Source: Stappia albiluteola (lineage in GTDB: Bacteria; Pseudomonadota; Alphaproteobacteria; Rhizobiales; Stappiaceae). Taken from it: 64,000 nt of DNA. The DNA is taken from NCBI RefSeq assembly GCF_014050225.1, contig NZ_JACFXV010000043.1, positions 589,825 through 653,824 of the forward strand, read 5' to 3'. Numbering within the stretch: position 1 is the stretch's first letter; the number at the start of each line of letters is the position of its first letter. Position numbers and translations under genes: made by a program. Of this stretch, positions 18,453-27,839 are shown one piece after another. Below the pieces are notes generated by a model. It saw only the letters and a list, made by a program, of their open reading frames with translations, was not told the origin of the DNA and ran no database searches.

Positions 18453-19334
18453 ATGAACTGGGACGACCTGCGTATTTTCCTTGCGGTGGCCCGTTCCGGG
18501 CAGATGTTGGCTGCCGCCCGCCGCCTCGGGCTGAACCACGCGACTGTGGCAAGACGGCTCTCGGCACTGGAGGATGCGCTTTCGGCGAAACTCGTCGACC
18601 GGCGCACGACCGGGTGCGTGCTGACGGCCGCTGGCGAGAAATTCATGGAAACGGCGGAGCGGGTGGAAGCGGAGATGTTGGCCGCCCGCGCCGGCATCGG
18701 TGGCGAGGACGTGGCGATATCAGGCACTGTCCGTATCGGCGCGCCGGACGGCTTCGGCGTTGCCTATCTCGCCCCTCGCCTCGGCAGGCTGACGGCGCAG
18801 CATCCGGACCTGACCCTGCAACTCGTGCCGGTGCCGCGCGCGGTATCGCTGTCACGGCGCGAAGCCGATATCGCAATCACGGTCGAGCGGCCGGAGCATG
18901 GCAGGCTCGTCGCGCGCAAGCTGGTCGACTATGAACTGGCGCTCTACGCGTCGCGCAGCTATCTGGCCGAAGCGGGAGAACCCAGGACGATAGCCGATCT
19001 CAAGGACCATGCCCTTGTCGGCTATGTGGAAGATCTCGTCTATTCCTCAGGCCTCGCCTATTCGCAGGAAATCGACCGTTCGTTTCAGCCGCGCTTCGAG
19101 ATTGCCTCGGCACTCGGCCAGACAGAAGCGGTCCGCGCCGGCGCCGGTATCGGCATCCTGCATTCGTTCATCGCTCGCACGGATCCCAATTTCGTCCAGG
19201 TTCTGCCGGAGCGCACGATCCGCCGCGCCTACTGGATCGTGATCCACGAGAGCCTTCGCGACCTGCGGCGCATTCGAACGGTCGCAGATTTCATTGCCGA
19301 ACAGGTCGGCGCCGACCGGGCCTGCTTTGGCTGA
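18453..19334 (+). CDS. LysR family regulator, probably of mmsA
   Basis: A 293-aa protein with an N-terminal winged HTH (MNWDDLRIFLAVARSGQMLA, then LGLNHATVARRLSALEDAL) and a C-terminal effector domain beginning near residue 90. Family logic suggests that it binds the 180-bp divergent region to control mmsA. No unambiguous T-N11-A palindrome was fixed there, although that region is relatively AT-rich (for example TTTATTTTTTGC near 18340). The effector is unknown. Confidence 0.87.
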   Translation: MNWDDLRIFLAVARSGQMLAAARRLGLNHATVARRLSALEDALSAKLVDRRTTGCVLTAAGEKFMETAERVEAEMLAARAGIGGEDVAISGTVRIGAPDGFGVAYLAPRLGRLTAQHPDLTLQLVPVPRAVSLSRREADIAITVERPEHGRLVARKLVDYELALYASRSYLAEAGEPRTIADLKDHALVGYVEDLVYSSGLAYSQEIDRSFQPRFEIASALGQTEAVRAGAGIGILHSFIARTDPNFVQVLPERTIRRAYWIVIHESLRDLRRIRTVADFIAEQVGADRACFG

Positions 19335-19500
19335 ATTGCGGGTGCAACGGCATTCCTACGTATTTTCCCTTAGGACACGCGATCACATCAGTGCGAGCCG
19401 CCCATTCCGGGCAAGCGATCATTAAGAGTGCAAGGCGCAGATAGATGCACATGCAAGTAAGCTGGGCACGGCACTTCGCGGCCGGGGAAAGGATAGTATT

Positions 19501-21336
19501 TTGGCCAACAATCGATTGAACACATTGACCGGCGCAATGCTTGGAAAGCCGATCGCGCGACGTTTTCTGATTACCAATTTCATCGTTCTGTGCTCGCTGG
19601 GCATGCTTGGCGTCGCATGGCTCCTCTACAGCCAGGCTCAGGACGCCGTACAGCGCGCTTACGACAAGCGTTATCAGTCGTATCTGCTGGCCGACGAACT
19701 CCGTCAGAGTTCCGACGATCTGACCCGTCTCGGGCGAACCTACGTAGTGACCGGCGACCCGGCCTACGAGCAGCAGTACCTCGATATTCTGGCCATCCGG
19801 AATGGCGAGAAGGCGCGGCCGCAGGATTATCATCGCGTCTATTGGGATTTCGTGGCGGCCGGCAGGAAGCCACGCCCCGACGGCCAGACGATCGCCTTGC
19901 TCGACCTGATGAAGCAGGCGGGCTTTTCCGATGCCGAATTCGCCAAGCTGAAGCAGGCTCAGGCGAATTCCGACGGGCTTGTCGGCCTCGAAGTCAAGGC
20001 GATGAACGCCGTGAAAGGTCTTTTCGACGACGGCAAGGGCGGTTTCAGCAGCAAAGGAGAACCGGACGCAAAGCTTGCCATGGACCTGCTGCATTCGCGC
20101 GAATATCACCAGTACAAGGCGCAGATCATGGCGCCGATCGACGAGTTTTTCGTTCTGCTCGACGAGAGAACCGGTCGTGCCATCGACAGCGCGGTGAGCG
20201 ACGCGGAATTCTATCGTTACACACTGCTCGGCGCGATCGCCATCGTGATCGCCTGCTTCGTCGCCATGTCCTACCAGATCCTTACGAAGGTTCTTCGCCC
20301 CATGGGCAACCTCAATGCCGCCATGCTGCAACTGGCCGCAAACGACCTGGAGGCACGGATATCCGGTACCGAGCAGAGGGATGAAGTCGGCGAAATGGCC
20401 CGCTCGGTCGAGATTTTCCGTGACGGCCTGGTCGAGGCAAGCAGGCTGCGCGAAGGCCAGGAAGCCGATCAGGCGGTGCGGGAACGCCGGCAGGCGGCAA
20501 TGGAAGAGGCAATCCGCAACTTCGACCGGGCAGTCAGCGAGTCCCTTGATGCGGTGACGAATGCCTCAAGCGAGCTGCGCACGACCGCAGAGAGCATGTC
20601 GGCAATTGCCGATGAGACGAGCCAACAATCCTCCGCGGTGGCAAGCGCCACCGAACAAGCCGCAAGCAACGTCCAGACCATGGCGGCGGCAACCGAAGAA
20701 CTGACCAGTTCGATCGGCGAAATCGGCCGTCAGGTTTCCGCCTCCACCCGTATCGCCAGGCAAGCGGTGGATGATGCCGACAAGACCAACGCCCAGGTGC
20801 AGGCGCTCGCCAATGCCGCAAGCAAGATCGGCGACGTAATCCGCCTGATCAACGACATCGCCGCGCAAACCAACCTGCTGGCCCTCAATGCCACCATCGA
20901 AGCCGCGCGTGCCGGCGAGGCAGGCAAGGGCTTTGCCGTGGTCGCGGCGGAAGTGAAATCGCTTGCCGATCAGACCGCCCGTGCCACGGACGAGATCAGC
21001 GGTCAGATCAACGACATCCAGATGGCGACCACCGACTCGGTGACCGCGATCGAGGCAATCTCGAAGACGATCCGCAATATCAACGAGATCGCCACAAGCA
21101 TTGCTTCGGCCGTCGAGCAGCAGACGGCAGCGACTGCGGAAATCGGGCGCAATGTCGATCGCGCGTCGGAAGCGACCGCCGATGTCGCTGCCAATATCGC
21201 CGGCGTCGCTCAATCCGCCAGCCAGTCGGGCGCCGCCGCCTCGCAGGTCCTCGCTTCTTCCGGTGGTCTGGCAAGCCAGTCGGAGAAGCTGCGCGAGGAA
21301 ATCAACCGCTTCTTCGTGGCCGTTCGCGCCGCCTGA
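19501..21336 (+). CDS. Methyl-accepting chemotaxis protein
   Basis: A 611-aa chemoreceptor. TM1 lies near residues 20-42 ([20 protein letters not shown]), then a four-helix-bundle-type periplasmic sensor of about 190 residues containing [21 protein letters not shown]2 near 238-258, a HAMP domain (about 260-312) and the cytoplasmic signalling domain. The hairpin tip is intact: [20 protein letters not shown] and [20 protein letters not shown]. There is no C-terminal CheR-tethering pentapeptide. Start is TTG with AAAGGA 7 nt upstream. Ligand unknown. It is followed by a textbook terminator. Confidence 0.9.
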   Translation: MANNRLNTLTGAMLGKPIARRFLITNFIVLCSLGMLGVAWLLYSQAQDAVQRAYDKRYQSYLLADELRQSSDDLTRLGRTYVVTGDPAYEQQYLDILAIRNGEKARPQDYHRVYWDFVAAGRKPRPDGQTIALLDLMKQAGFSDAEFAKLKQAQANSDGLVGLEVKAMNAVKGLFDDGKGGFSSKGEPDAKLAMDLLHSREYHQYKAQIMAPIDEFFVLLDERTGRAIDSAVSDAEFYRYTLLGAIAIVIACFVAMSYQILTKVLRPMGNLNAAMLQLAANDLEARISGTEQRDEVGEMARSVEIFRDGLVEASRLREGQEADQAVRERRQAAMEEAIRNFDRAVSESLDAVTNASSELRTTAESMSAIADETSQQSSAVASATEQAASNVQTMAAATEELTSSIGEIGRQVSASTRIARQAVDDADKTNAQVQALANAASKIGDVIRLINDIAAQTNLLALNATIEAARAGEAGKGFAVVAAEVKSLADQTARATDEISGQINDIQMATTDSVTAIEAISKTIRNINEIATSIASAVEQQTAATAEIGRNVDRASEATADVAANIAGVAQSASQSGAAASQVLASSGGLASQSEKLREEINRFFVAVRAA

Positions 21337-21364
21337 TCCGTCAAATAGCATCGCCCTTTCATCG

Positions 21365-21395
21365 CCCGCGGCCGGGAAAACCGGCCGCGGGTTTT
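21365..21395 (+). terminator. Rho-independent terminator of the chemoreceptor gene
   Basis: CCCGCGGCCGG, loop GAAAA and CCGGCCGCGGG form a perfect 11-bp stem followed by TTTTCGTTT, 28 bp after the stop codon. Confidence 0.92.
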
Positions 21396-21505
21396 CGTTT
21401 GCCGGATTTGGCGTATCCGCAGCGCCGTGGCTTCGTCATGCTTGATTTTGGCGCCGGAACCGCCCCAACTGCTGCGGTCCCTGTTGCGAGTCATCGGCGT
21501 TGTTC

Positions 21506-22678
21506 ATGAATTTCTCAATCGTTACTCTTGGCCGCGCCAAGTTGTTCCCGCGAGAGCGGCAAGCCGTTTCCTGCCTCTTTTTCATCAACGGCTTCGTCGT
21601 CGGCAGCCTCGCACCGAAAATTCCCGAGCTCGGCGAGAGGCTCGGGATTTCAGAAAGCGTGCTCGGGTTCCTGATCCTATGCTTCGGGCTTGGCTCATTG
21701 ACCATGATGCCATTCATCGGGCCGATTATCGCACGTATCGGCTCGGCGCGACCGGCCAAGATCGCAGCCGCACTGCTTGCCCCGACGATCCTTTGGCTGA
21801 CGCTTTCGCCGAACATCGCGCTCGCGGGCATCTCGCTTTTCCTTCTCGGCGGTTTCGCGGGCGCGATGGATATCGCCATGAACGCCAATGCGGTGAGCGT
21901 CGAACAGAAAACGCGCAGGGCGGTGATGTCGTCCTGCCATGGCTTCTGGAGTCTCGGCGGTTTTGTCGGCGCGGCCGGTGGCGGTATGCTGATTGAGGGC
22001 GCGGGCAACGCGACCCATGCTGCAATTGTGACCGTGACCGCTGCCGCGGGTTGCGCTCTGGCCTGGCGGAAGGTGCTTGAGGATCGCCCCGCAGGCAATA
22101 GAGAACGCAAACCGATCCGCCTGCCGCGTACGCCCCTGCCCTATCTCGTCGGTCTGATGGCGCTCGTTTCGATGGTGCCGGAGGGAGCCGTCCTGGATTG
22201 GGGAGCGCTTTATCTCAGGCAGACGTTTGCGGTCGATGTGGCCGCCTCGGGCCTGGCTTTCGGCGCCTTTTCCGCAGCCATGGCGCTGACCCGATTTGCC
22301 GGCGACACGATCCGCAACCGATTTGGCGCGACCGCGACGTTGCGTGCATCCGCCATGCTGGCTTTCGCGGGCATCTTCACCGCCAGCATCGCGCCACAGG
22401 CGGGGCTTGCAGTCGCGGGTTTTGCCATCGCCGGCATCGGCATCGCCAATATGGCGCCCATCCTCTTCTCCGCGGCCGGCAATCTGCCGGGAATGGCGCC
22501 GGGAATCGGCCTGTCTGTCGTCACTTTCATGGGATATTCCGGGCTTCTGATCGCGCCGGCGACAATCGGCTTCATAGCCGAACGGACCGGCTTCGGCGTC
22601 ATCTATGCCGTTCTTGCCGTGCTCGTCGTGACCGTGGCCATCTTCAGCGGACAGGCTCGCCACGCCGACATGCGCTAG
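21506..22678 (+). CDS. MFS transporter (YbjJ-like)
   Basis: A 390-aa major facilitator with about 12 hydrophobic segments. The opening FINGFVVGSLAPKIPELGER resembles the YbjJ group, and FAGAMDIAMNANAVSVEQ and SSCHGFWSLGGFVGA are conserved there. Substrate unknown. The ATG at 21506 is preferred to a TTG two codons upstream; neither has a strong ribosome binding site. It begins just after the chemoreceptor terminator. Confidence 0.82.
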   Translation: MNFSIVTLGRAKLFPRERQAVSCLFFINGFVVGSLAPKIPELGERLGISESVLGFLILCFGLGSLTMMPFIGPIIARIGSARPAKIAAALLAPTILWLTLSPNIALAGISLFLLGGFAGAMDIAMNANAVSVEQKTRRAVMSSCHGFWSLGGFVGAAGGGMLIEGAGNATHAAIVTVTAAAGCALAWRKVLEDRPAGNRERKPIRLPRTPLPYLVGLMALVSMVPEGAVLDWGALYLRQTFAVDVAASGLAFGAFSAAMALTRFAGDTIRNRFGATATLRASAMLAFAGIFTASIAPQAGLAVAGFAIAGIGIANMAPILFSAAGNLPGMAPGIGLSVVTFMGYSGLLIAPATIGFIAERTGFGVIYAVLAVLVVTVAIFSGQARHADMR

Positions 22679-22785
22679 AACATTGATTTCGTGCCAACTT
22701 CTTACCAAGGATGCGATCCCGCTTTCGCCGAAAGCGTTCTCTTGGCACCTCCCGGTCTTGGTCCTTCTCCTGGAGCGCTTCTCGC

Positions 22786-23049
22786 TCAGTTGTTTTGCGG
22801 ATCAGTCTCGGCCGCATAGACCCAGACGGCGGTCCTCCAGATTACCCAAAGAGACGGAACCGCCAGGATCAGGCCGAGACCGGCACTGACCTGCCAATCG
22901 AGATGGAGTAGGCCGCCGATCGCCCAGATCGTCATGAAACCGACGATCCCGATCTGCAAGGCAATGAGCAGTACGAGGCTGACGGTTCGTATCAGACTGT
23001 CGAATGTCACGACGCGTCCGCGACCGTCTCTCAGATCGGTACTTTTCAT
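22786..23049 (-). CDS. Small two-TM membrane protein, unknown function
   Basis: An 87-aa protein with a polar N-terminus (MKSTDLRDGRGRVVTFDS) and two hydrophobic segments, around LVLLIALQIGIVGFMTIWAI and LGLILAVPSLWVIWRTAVWV. An AGGAA site lies 8 nt before the ATG. No family recognised. It lies downstream of, and on the same strand as, another small membrane protein gene (84-nt gap), so the two are probably co-transcribed. Confidence 0.6.
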   Translation of the reverse strand: MKSTDLRDGRGRVVTFDSLIRTVSLVLLIALQIGIVGFMTIWAIGGLLHLDWQVSAGLGLILAVPSLWVIWRTAVWVYAAETDPQNN

Positions 23050-23133
23050 AGCGATGTTCCTGCGTGGGCCGAATGCGGCGGTGTCAGGACGTTCTCCCTG
23101 GCGGACCGTGGCGGTTTCGGCCTGTCTTCGGTA

Positions 23134-23460
23134 TTAGCGGCTCGGGTTTCCACGGTGGCCGAGGAGCCGCGAGGCTCCCAATCCCAGCAGTGTCACTGCC
23201 AGCAACACGGCCACAGCCGAGGCAAGATCTCCCCAGAAGTGGAAAGGCAGGCGAAGCGCGGATGCGAACACTCCGATCAGGGTGCCAGCGAAAGCGGCCG
23301 TAAGGAGCGCGCAGAGGATCATCGACGTCACATCGCCACTGAGGATGCGAGGCATTCGTCCGGAGCGGTAGAGGCTCGCAAGGCCGAGGAACGCAAGGAC
23401 GACAACTGCGAACAATCCGGCCGTCGTCGCCAGGCCAGCGAAATTTGCCAGCACGGTCAT
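23134..23460 (-). CDS. Small three-TM membrane protein, unknown function
   Basis: A 108-aa protein beginning MTVLANFAGLATTAGLFAVV with three hydrophobic segments, the others around MILCALLTAAFAGTLIGVFA and AVAVLLAVTLLGLGASRLLG. AGGAC lies 9 nt before the ATG at 23460; a longer in-frame start 36 nt upstream is less likely. Function unknown; it pairs with the next small membrane gene. The 264 bp between it and the sulfatase stop is AT-rich and holds no gene that I can support. Confidence 0.58.
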   Translation of the reverse strand: MTVLANFAGLATTAGLFAVVVLAFLGLASLYRSGRMPRILSGDVTSMILCALLTAAFAGTLIGVFASALRLPFHFWGDLASAVAVLLAVTLLGLGASRLLGHRGNPSR

Positions 23461-23724
23461 GTTGGGAAGTCCTAAAGGGCGAAACTCGCCCGCCACGCGA
23501 TGTGCCTTCGCGCCAAGCCGGTGGCTGCGCCGTTTTATTTGGGCAACGGCGGAAAATACCTGTCACAGCTCTCTGCCGCAGCGATATACGCAACCAACCG
23601 CACTGATTTGAGTACGGATTCTTTTCCGCGCAAGATGTCTACAAGCGTAGGCACGATAATTATTTATTTTAGAAGCGTCCTATTCATACCTTAATTCCGC
23701 CACAGAGCGAGAGGTCTTGATTTT

Positions 23725-25269
23725 TTATGCTTTTTCCCGGCCATCGACCGGACCATCCGGAGTGAGTTCGATCCCGGTCAGCCGCTTGTCGAGATGGCGG
23801 GCGCGCCAGGCAAGCAGCTTTTCGGCATAGCGGACACGCGCCTTCTGATATGCCGGATCGTCCACCACGTTGCGCGTCTCGTCGGGATCATCGTCAAGGT
23901 CGAAAAGCAGGGGCGGCAAGCCGGCAAAGTGAACGTATTTCATATGTTTGTCGCGGATGACGGCCATGCTGCAGGCGTCCATATCAAGGCCGAGCGCCAC
24001 CTGGGCCGTACCTCCCGCCACCTCTCGGAAGTCGTATTCCCAGTGAACTGTATCCCGCCATTTTTCCGGTTCACGCCCCTCCAGGAAAGGCGTCAGGGCA
24101 AGCCCATCCAGCCATCCGGGCCCCGGCGCGCCGATCGCCTCCAGAACCGTCGGCATGATGTCGATCGATTCCGTGAAGGCCTCCACCTTGCGCCCGAACC
24201 CTCCGGGATGGCGCGGATCGCGGATGACGAGCGGGATATGGAAGCTTTGATCGTAGAACCCCAGCTTGGACAGGAGCTGGTGATCGCCCATCATCTCGCC
24301 GTGGTCCGAGGTGAGCACGATCAGCGTGTTCCCGTATTCGCGCGTCGCCTTGAGACCGTCGATCAGCCGACCGATCTGCGCATCGACCTCGCTGACCATG
24401 CCCCAATAGGTGGCGCGGATACGCCGTCTCGTCGCTTCGTTCCAGTCCCGCACCTTTCCTTGCGCACCCCAGACAAAGTCGCTCTTGTCCTGGTTGTCGA
24501 TCGCATAGGCAAGGAACGGGTGCACGTCCGCCGCTTCTTCCGGCGAAGCCGCGCCGCGGAAGACCGGACCGTCGGCCGGGTCGTACATTGACGCATAGGG
24601 CTCCGGCACGATGAAGGGCGGATGCGGGCGGATGAAGCTCACATGGGCAAACCATGGCTTAGCCGCGTCCACTCCGGCACGCCGCTCCCAGAGCCAGCGC
24701 TGAAACTCCTCCACCAGGAACGCCGTTTCCGTCTCCTCTGCGGAATAGGCGGGCGGTCGGCCGGAAGGCGGATCGGCCGGCCCCTCGTCCGGCAGCCAGA
24801 TATCCTGGGCTCGCGCCGGCAGATCCCTGCCCTTCGCCTTCAGCCAGGACAGCCATGGCGTGTGATCCTCCGGCACCCGGACGCGGACGCTCATGCCGGG
24901 CAAGATGCCCTCATAGGTCCTGAGCCAGGGATCGTCGCCTGAGACGGTACGCGGGTCGACCGACTGGTCCGTATAGCCAAAGAGGGTCGGGTCATAGCCT
25001 TGGCGCCTGGCGGCCAGCGCGATCGTGTCGTGTCGGGCATCGAGCGGCGTGCCGTTCCTCACGACCCGCGTCGTCATCTGGTAGAGGCCCGTGTAGAGGC
25101 AGGCCCGCGCCGGCGAGCAAGGTGCGGCCTGGCAGTAATGCCGCGAGAAATACACGGCCTCCTCCGCCAGGGCATCGATATGCGGCGTCCTGACCACCGG
25201 ATGGCCGGCTAATCCCAGGCAATCGCCGCGCCACTGGTCCGCCGTGATCAGGAGAACATTGAGCTTCAC
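23725..25269 (-). CDS. Sulfatase-fold hydrolase, phosphonate monoester hydrolase-like
   Basis: A 514-aa alkaline-phosphatase superfamily enzyme. The metal site begins LLITADQWRGD; the nucleophile is C51 in CSPAR (CxPxR), a site converted to formylglycine in type I sulfatases. FTLTSDHGE-type residues appear as LTSDHGEMMGDHQLLSKLG. Overall length and landmarks (RPHPPFIVPEPY, FTESIDIMPTVLEAIG, MKYVHFAGLPPLLFDL) resemble the Rhizobium leguminosarum phosphonate monoester hydrolase, by memory. A GTG at 25269 has GAGG 7 nt upstream; a GTG 6 nt earlier is too near that site. Arylsulfatase or phosphodiester activity is possible. Confidence 0.78.
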   Translation of the reverse strand: MKLNVLLITADQWRGDCLGLAGHPVVRTPHIDALAEEAVYFSRHYCQAAPCSPARACLYTGLYQMTTRVVRNGTPLDARHDTIALAARRQGYDPTLFGYTDQSVDPRTVSGDDPWLRTYEGILPGMSVRVRVPEDHTPWLSWLKAKGRDLPARAQDIWLPDEGPADPPSGRPPAYSAEETETAFLVEEFQRWLWERRAGVDAAKPWFAHVSFIRPHPPFIVPEPYASMYDPADGPVFRGAASPEEAADVHPFLAYAIDNQDKSDFVWGAQGKVRDWNEATRRRIRATYWGMVSEVDAQIGRLIDGLKATREYGNTLIVLTSDHGEMMGDHQLLSKLGFYDQSFHIPLVIRDPRHPGGFGRKVEAFTESIDIMPTVLEAIGAPGPGWLDGLALTPFLEGREPEKWRDTVHWEYDFREVAGGTAQVALGLDMDACSMAVIRDKHMKYVHFAGLPPLLFDLDDDPDETRNVVDDPAYQKARVRYAEKLLAWRARHLDKRLTGIELTPDGPVDGREKA

Positions 25270-25446
25270 GTCCACGCCTCATGCAAGGGGAGCCGGTCTA
25301 AACAAATGGCCCCGGTCAACGGAAGCGGAGAGTTCCAAGAATTTCAGTGGCACGCAAGCGGTGAACGCTCTGTCGAATGGACCAGACGGCAAGAGTGACT
25401 ATCTTCGGGTGGGAAGCTCTTCTGCACGGCCGCGAAAGGAAACGCT

Positions 25447-26367
25447 ATGACCTGGATGCCTGGAAAAGATCCGATGCCGGGCGATGCCGGCGCCTGCGAC
25501 CTGATCGACATGATCATCGTGCCGCGTGCTCGCGATCTCGGAGGCTTCGAGGTTCGCCGCGCCCTGCCCTCGCCCAAACGGCAGATGATCGGCCCCTTCA
25601 TATTCTTCGACCAGATGGGACCGGCGGAATTCCTGGAAAGCGGCGGCATCGATGTTCGCCCTCATCCCCATATCGGTCTGGCGACGGTGACTTACCTCTT
25701 CGATGGCGAAATTCATCACCGCGACAGCCTGGGCTCGGATCAGGTCATTCGCCCGGGCGACCTGAACTGGATGACCGCTGGCAAGGGCATCGTTCATTCC
25801 GAGCGCGAGGATCCGGCCCGCAAGACGATGCCGCGCAAGATCTTCGGCATCCAGAGCTGGGTCGCGCTGCCCAAAACGCACGAGGAAAGCCAGCCGGTCT
25901 TCGAGCATCACGGTGCGGCCGGCCTCCCCGTCCTGTCGGATGGAGGGGCCACAGTGCGCGTGATCGCAGGCGAGATGTATGGCCTTCGCTCCCCGGTGGC
26001 CACTGCCACCGAGACGATCTATGCGGATGCGACGCTTGCCGCCGGCGGCCGGCTGCCAATCGATGCGAGCCACGAAGAGCGGGCGATCTACACCGTCGAT
26101 GGCGAAATCGAGATTGCCGGAGACAAGTTCGGCCCCGGCCAGTTGCTCGTTTTCAAACCGGGAGACCCCATCACCGTTACCGCCAACGACAATGCCCGCT
26201 TCCTGGTATTGGGCGGCGAACCGATGGACGGCCCTCGCCATATCTGGTGGAACTTCGTCTCCTCTTCGAAGGAGAAGATCGAACAGGCGAAGGAAGACTG
26301 GAAAAGGCGGCGCTTCGACATTGTGCCCGGAGACGAGAAGGATTTCATTCCCTTGCCGGAAAGATAG
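25447..26367 (+). CDS. Pirin family protein
   Basis: A 306-aa bicupin. The metal-binding residues are present in the N-terminal cupin: H73 and H75 in RPHPHIGLAT, and H117 and E119 in GKGIVHSERE. Bacterial pirins act as quercetinases or as redox-responsive interaction partners of metabolic enzymes. AAGGA lies 7 nt before the ATG. The C-terminal domain contains LVLGGEPM and RHIWWNFVSSSKEKIEQAKE, normal for the family. It converges on an ArsR gene, with a 64-bp gap. Confidence 0.9.
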   Translation: MTWMPGKDPMPGDAGACDLIDMIIVPRARDLGGFEVRRALPSPKRQMIGPFIFFDQMGPAEFLESGGIDVRPHPHIGLATVTYLFDGEIHHRDSLGSDQVIRPGDLNWMTAGKGIVHSEREDPARKTMPRKIFGIQSWVALPKTHEESQPVFEHHGAAGLPVLSDGGATVRVIAGEMYGLRSPVATATETIYADATLAAGGRLPIDASHEERAIYTVDGEIEIAGDKFGPGQLLVFKPGDPITVTANDNARFLVLGGEPMDGPRHIWWNFVSSSKEKIEQAKEDWKRRRFDIVPGDEKDFIPLPER

Positions 26368-26431
26368 GCTCTGTATCTGTTTCAGTATCTCCGCAACGAT
26401 CCGAAATGCGGGCGTGCACTTTCAGGCAAAG

Positions 26432-26713
26432 TCAGCGGACGCTGAATATCTTGTACAGAATCTTGACGAGCTCCCTCACCCGATCATCGGCGAGCGAGTA
26501 GTAGATTTGCTTGCCTTCGCGGCGCGCCTTTACGTACCCCTCGAGGCGCAGGCGCGCCAATTGCTGCGACACTGCGGCCTGGCGTATCGAGAGCATTTCT
26601 TCAAATTCCGCCACCGAACATTCCCCTTCGGAAAGTCTACAGAGAATAATAAGCCGGCCCTCGTGGGCAAGGGCCTTTATAAGATCAGTCGCCTCCCTGG
26701 ACTTTGCAGTCAT
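26432..26713 (-). CDS. ArsR family repressor, BigR/SqrR/HlyU-like
   Basis: A 93-aa winged-helix repressor. LIKALAHEGRLIILCRLSEG, the recognition helix in IRQAAVSQQLARLRLEGYV and the wing REGKQIYYSLAD align with the persulfide-sensing BigR/SqrR/HlyU group. The first sensor cysteine is present (C25, in IILC) but the usual second one near the C-terminus is Ser91 (LYKIFSVR); an extra C32 occurs. The start at 26713 is chosen because a candidate operator lies immediately upstream; the frame is open 22 codons further. No sulfide-oxidising gene is adjacent. Confidence 0.8.
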   Translation of the reverse strand: MTAKSREATDLIKALAHEGRLIILCRLSEGECSVAEFEEMLSIRQAAVSQQLARLRLEGYVKARREGKQIYYSLADDRVRELVKILYKIFSVR

Positions 26714-26730
26714 TTTTCGAGAGCATCGAT

Positions 26731-26746
26731 ATTCAGCTTTTTGAAT
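26731..26746. promoter_or_regulatory. Candidate SqrR/BigR-type operator 1
   Basis: ATTC-N8-GAAT, inside a longer palindrome ATATTCA-N6-TGAATAT (26729-26748). It sits 18 bp before the chosen ArsR start. The match to the ATTC-N8-GAAT box reported for SqrR is from memory. Confidence 0.6.
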
Positions 26747-26781
26747 ATTTCTGTGTGACTGGTGCATGGAAATGTTCATCT

Positions 26782-26797
26782 ATTCAAAAACGGGAAT
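26782..26797. promoter_or_regulatory. Candidate SqrR/BigR-type operator 2
   Basis: A second ATTC-N8-GAAT (spacer AAAAACGG), 51 bp from the first counted start to start. Two such sites upstream of the ArsR gene suggest autorepression. The surrounding 26714-26860 stretch is clearly more AT-rich than the rest of the window. Confidence 0.5.
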
Positions 26798-26944
26798 CGG
26801 ATGATATTATTGTCATTTCTATTTAATTTGCCTCGGGTAGAAAAGCTCAAAAACGCGGCCTGAAGGTGGAGCTATAACCCACTGAACCGCCTGCAATTTT
26901 GAACGCGGATGCGCAACCATTGGTCGCAAATGGTCGCTTTCCGG

Positions 26945-27688
26945 CTAACGATCGATCGGTTTCTGCCAGCTGAATGGTTCGAATCCCCTGCCCGTGTTTC
27001 GCAGCCTGCTTTCGGGAAAATCCATCACCACGTTGAGCCGCAGCACAGGGTCCGCTTCGTTCGTCAGGCCGGGATTTTCCCGATGCACGCTCAGCCTGAC
27101 GCCCCGCTGCATCAGCTCTATCGCGCGACCTTGATCGATTGCCCTGTAAAGCTCGTCCGGCCAGTCCCAGCCATAGCGGACGGCCGTGGACCGAAGGATG
27201 TGGCCAAGCGTCACCTTGGCCAGCGGCACCGTTTGCGGATTGTCGCCGTTGAGCTTGATGCGGAGGAAGTCGAGCTGCTCTTCCACCGTCCCCCGCAGGC
27301 TGACGAAAAGGCTGCTTTGTCTTCCCCTCCCGTCGGCGGAGCCCAGCGGGACGAGTTCGCTTGAGCATTGCCAGCTTCCCTGCCGCAAGGGATCCGCCGA
27401 CCAGTCCGACATCGGCACCCCGCTTTGCGCGATCTCCGCGCACAGATCGGCAGGATGCCCGGCAAAAACGATGTGAAACCGATCGGGATGGAAAGGCGAT
27501 GGATCGAGCAGGCTGGGATCGGCGATCGGTTCGACTTCAGCCTCTATACGAACATCCGGCGCAGCAAGACGCTCCGCCGAGGGGACGTCCTCTGATCGTG
27601 CAACGAAAAATATCGCGAGAACGGCCGCGCCAAGCAGAGCGACCAGTCCCAGAAACAGGAACGGGCTCAAACGGCCAACCCTGTCCAT
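26945..27688 (-). CDS. Membrane-anchored hypothetical protein
   Basis: A 247-aa protein beginning MDRVGRLSPFLFLG with one N-terminal TM (FLFLGLVALLGAAVLAIFFV), then a Pro/Glu linker and a globular region starting FHIVFAGHPADLCAEIAQSG. Two cysteines (PADLCAE and SWQCSSE) could form a disulfide outside the membrane. It vaguely resembles an unnamed family common in Rhizobiaceae, but I cannot assign it. Alternative starts at 27754 and 27772 would add a polar N-terminus; GGAG lies 3 nt before the chosen ATG, closer than usual, so the start is uncertain. It is divergent from the M20 peptidase gene. Confidence 0.6.
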   Translation of the reverse strand: MDRVGRLSPFLFLGLVALLGAAVLAIFFVARSEDVPSAERLAAPDVRIEAEVEPIADPSLLDPSPFHPDRFHIVFAGHPADLCAEIAQSGVPMSDWSADPLRQGSWQCSSELVPLGSADGRGRQSSLFVSLRGTVEEQLDFLRIKLNGDNPQTVPLAKVTLGHILRSTAVRYGWDWPDELYRAIDQGRAIELMQRGVRLSVHRENPGLTNEADPVLRLNVVMDFPESRLRNTGRGFEPFSWQKPIDR

Positions 27689-27839
27689 GGTCTCCAGGAG
27701 CCCTGTCTCGCTACCATCGGGCCTTGTTCTGCGCTGACTGTTCCAGCGATCCATCCGCCAAACCGAAACCATTGCCTTGAAACGACGATCCGGTGCACCA
27801 TGCCCTGAAACGAAAAAGGTCGCCACACCGGGATTCGAC

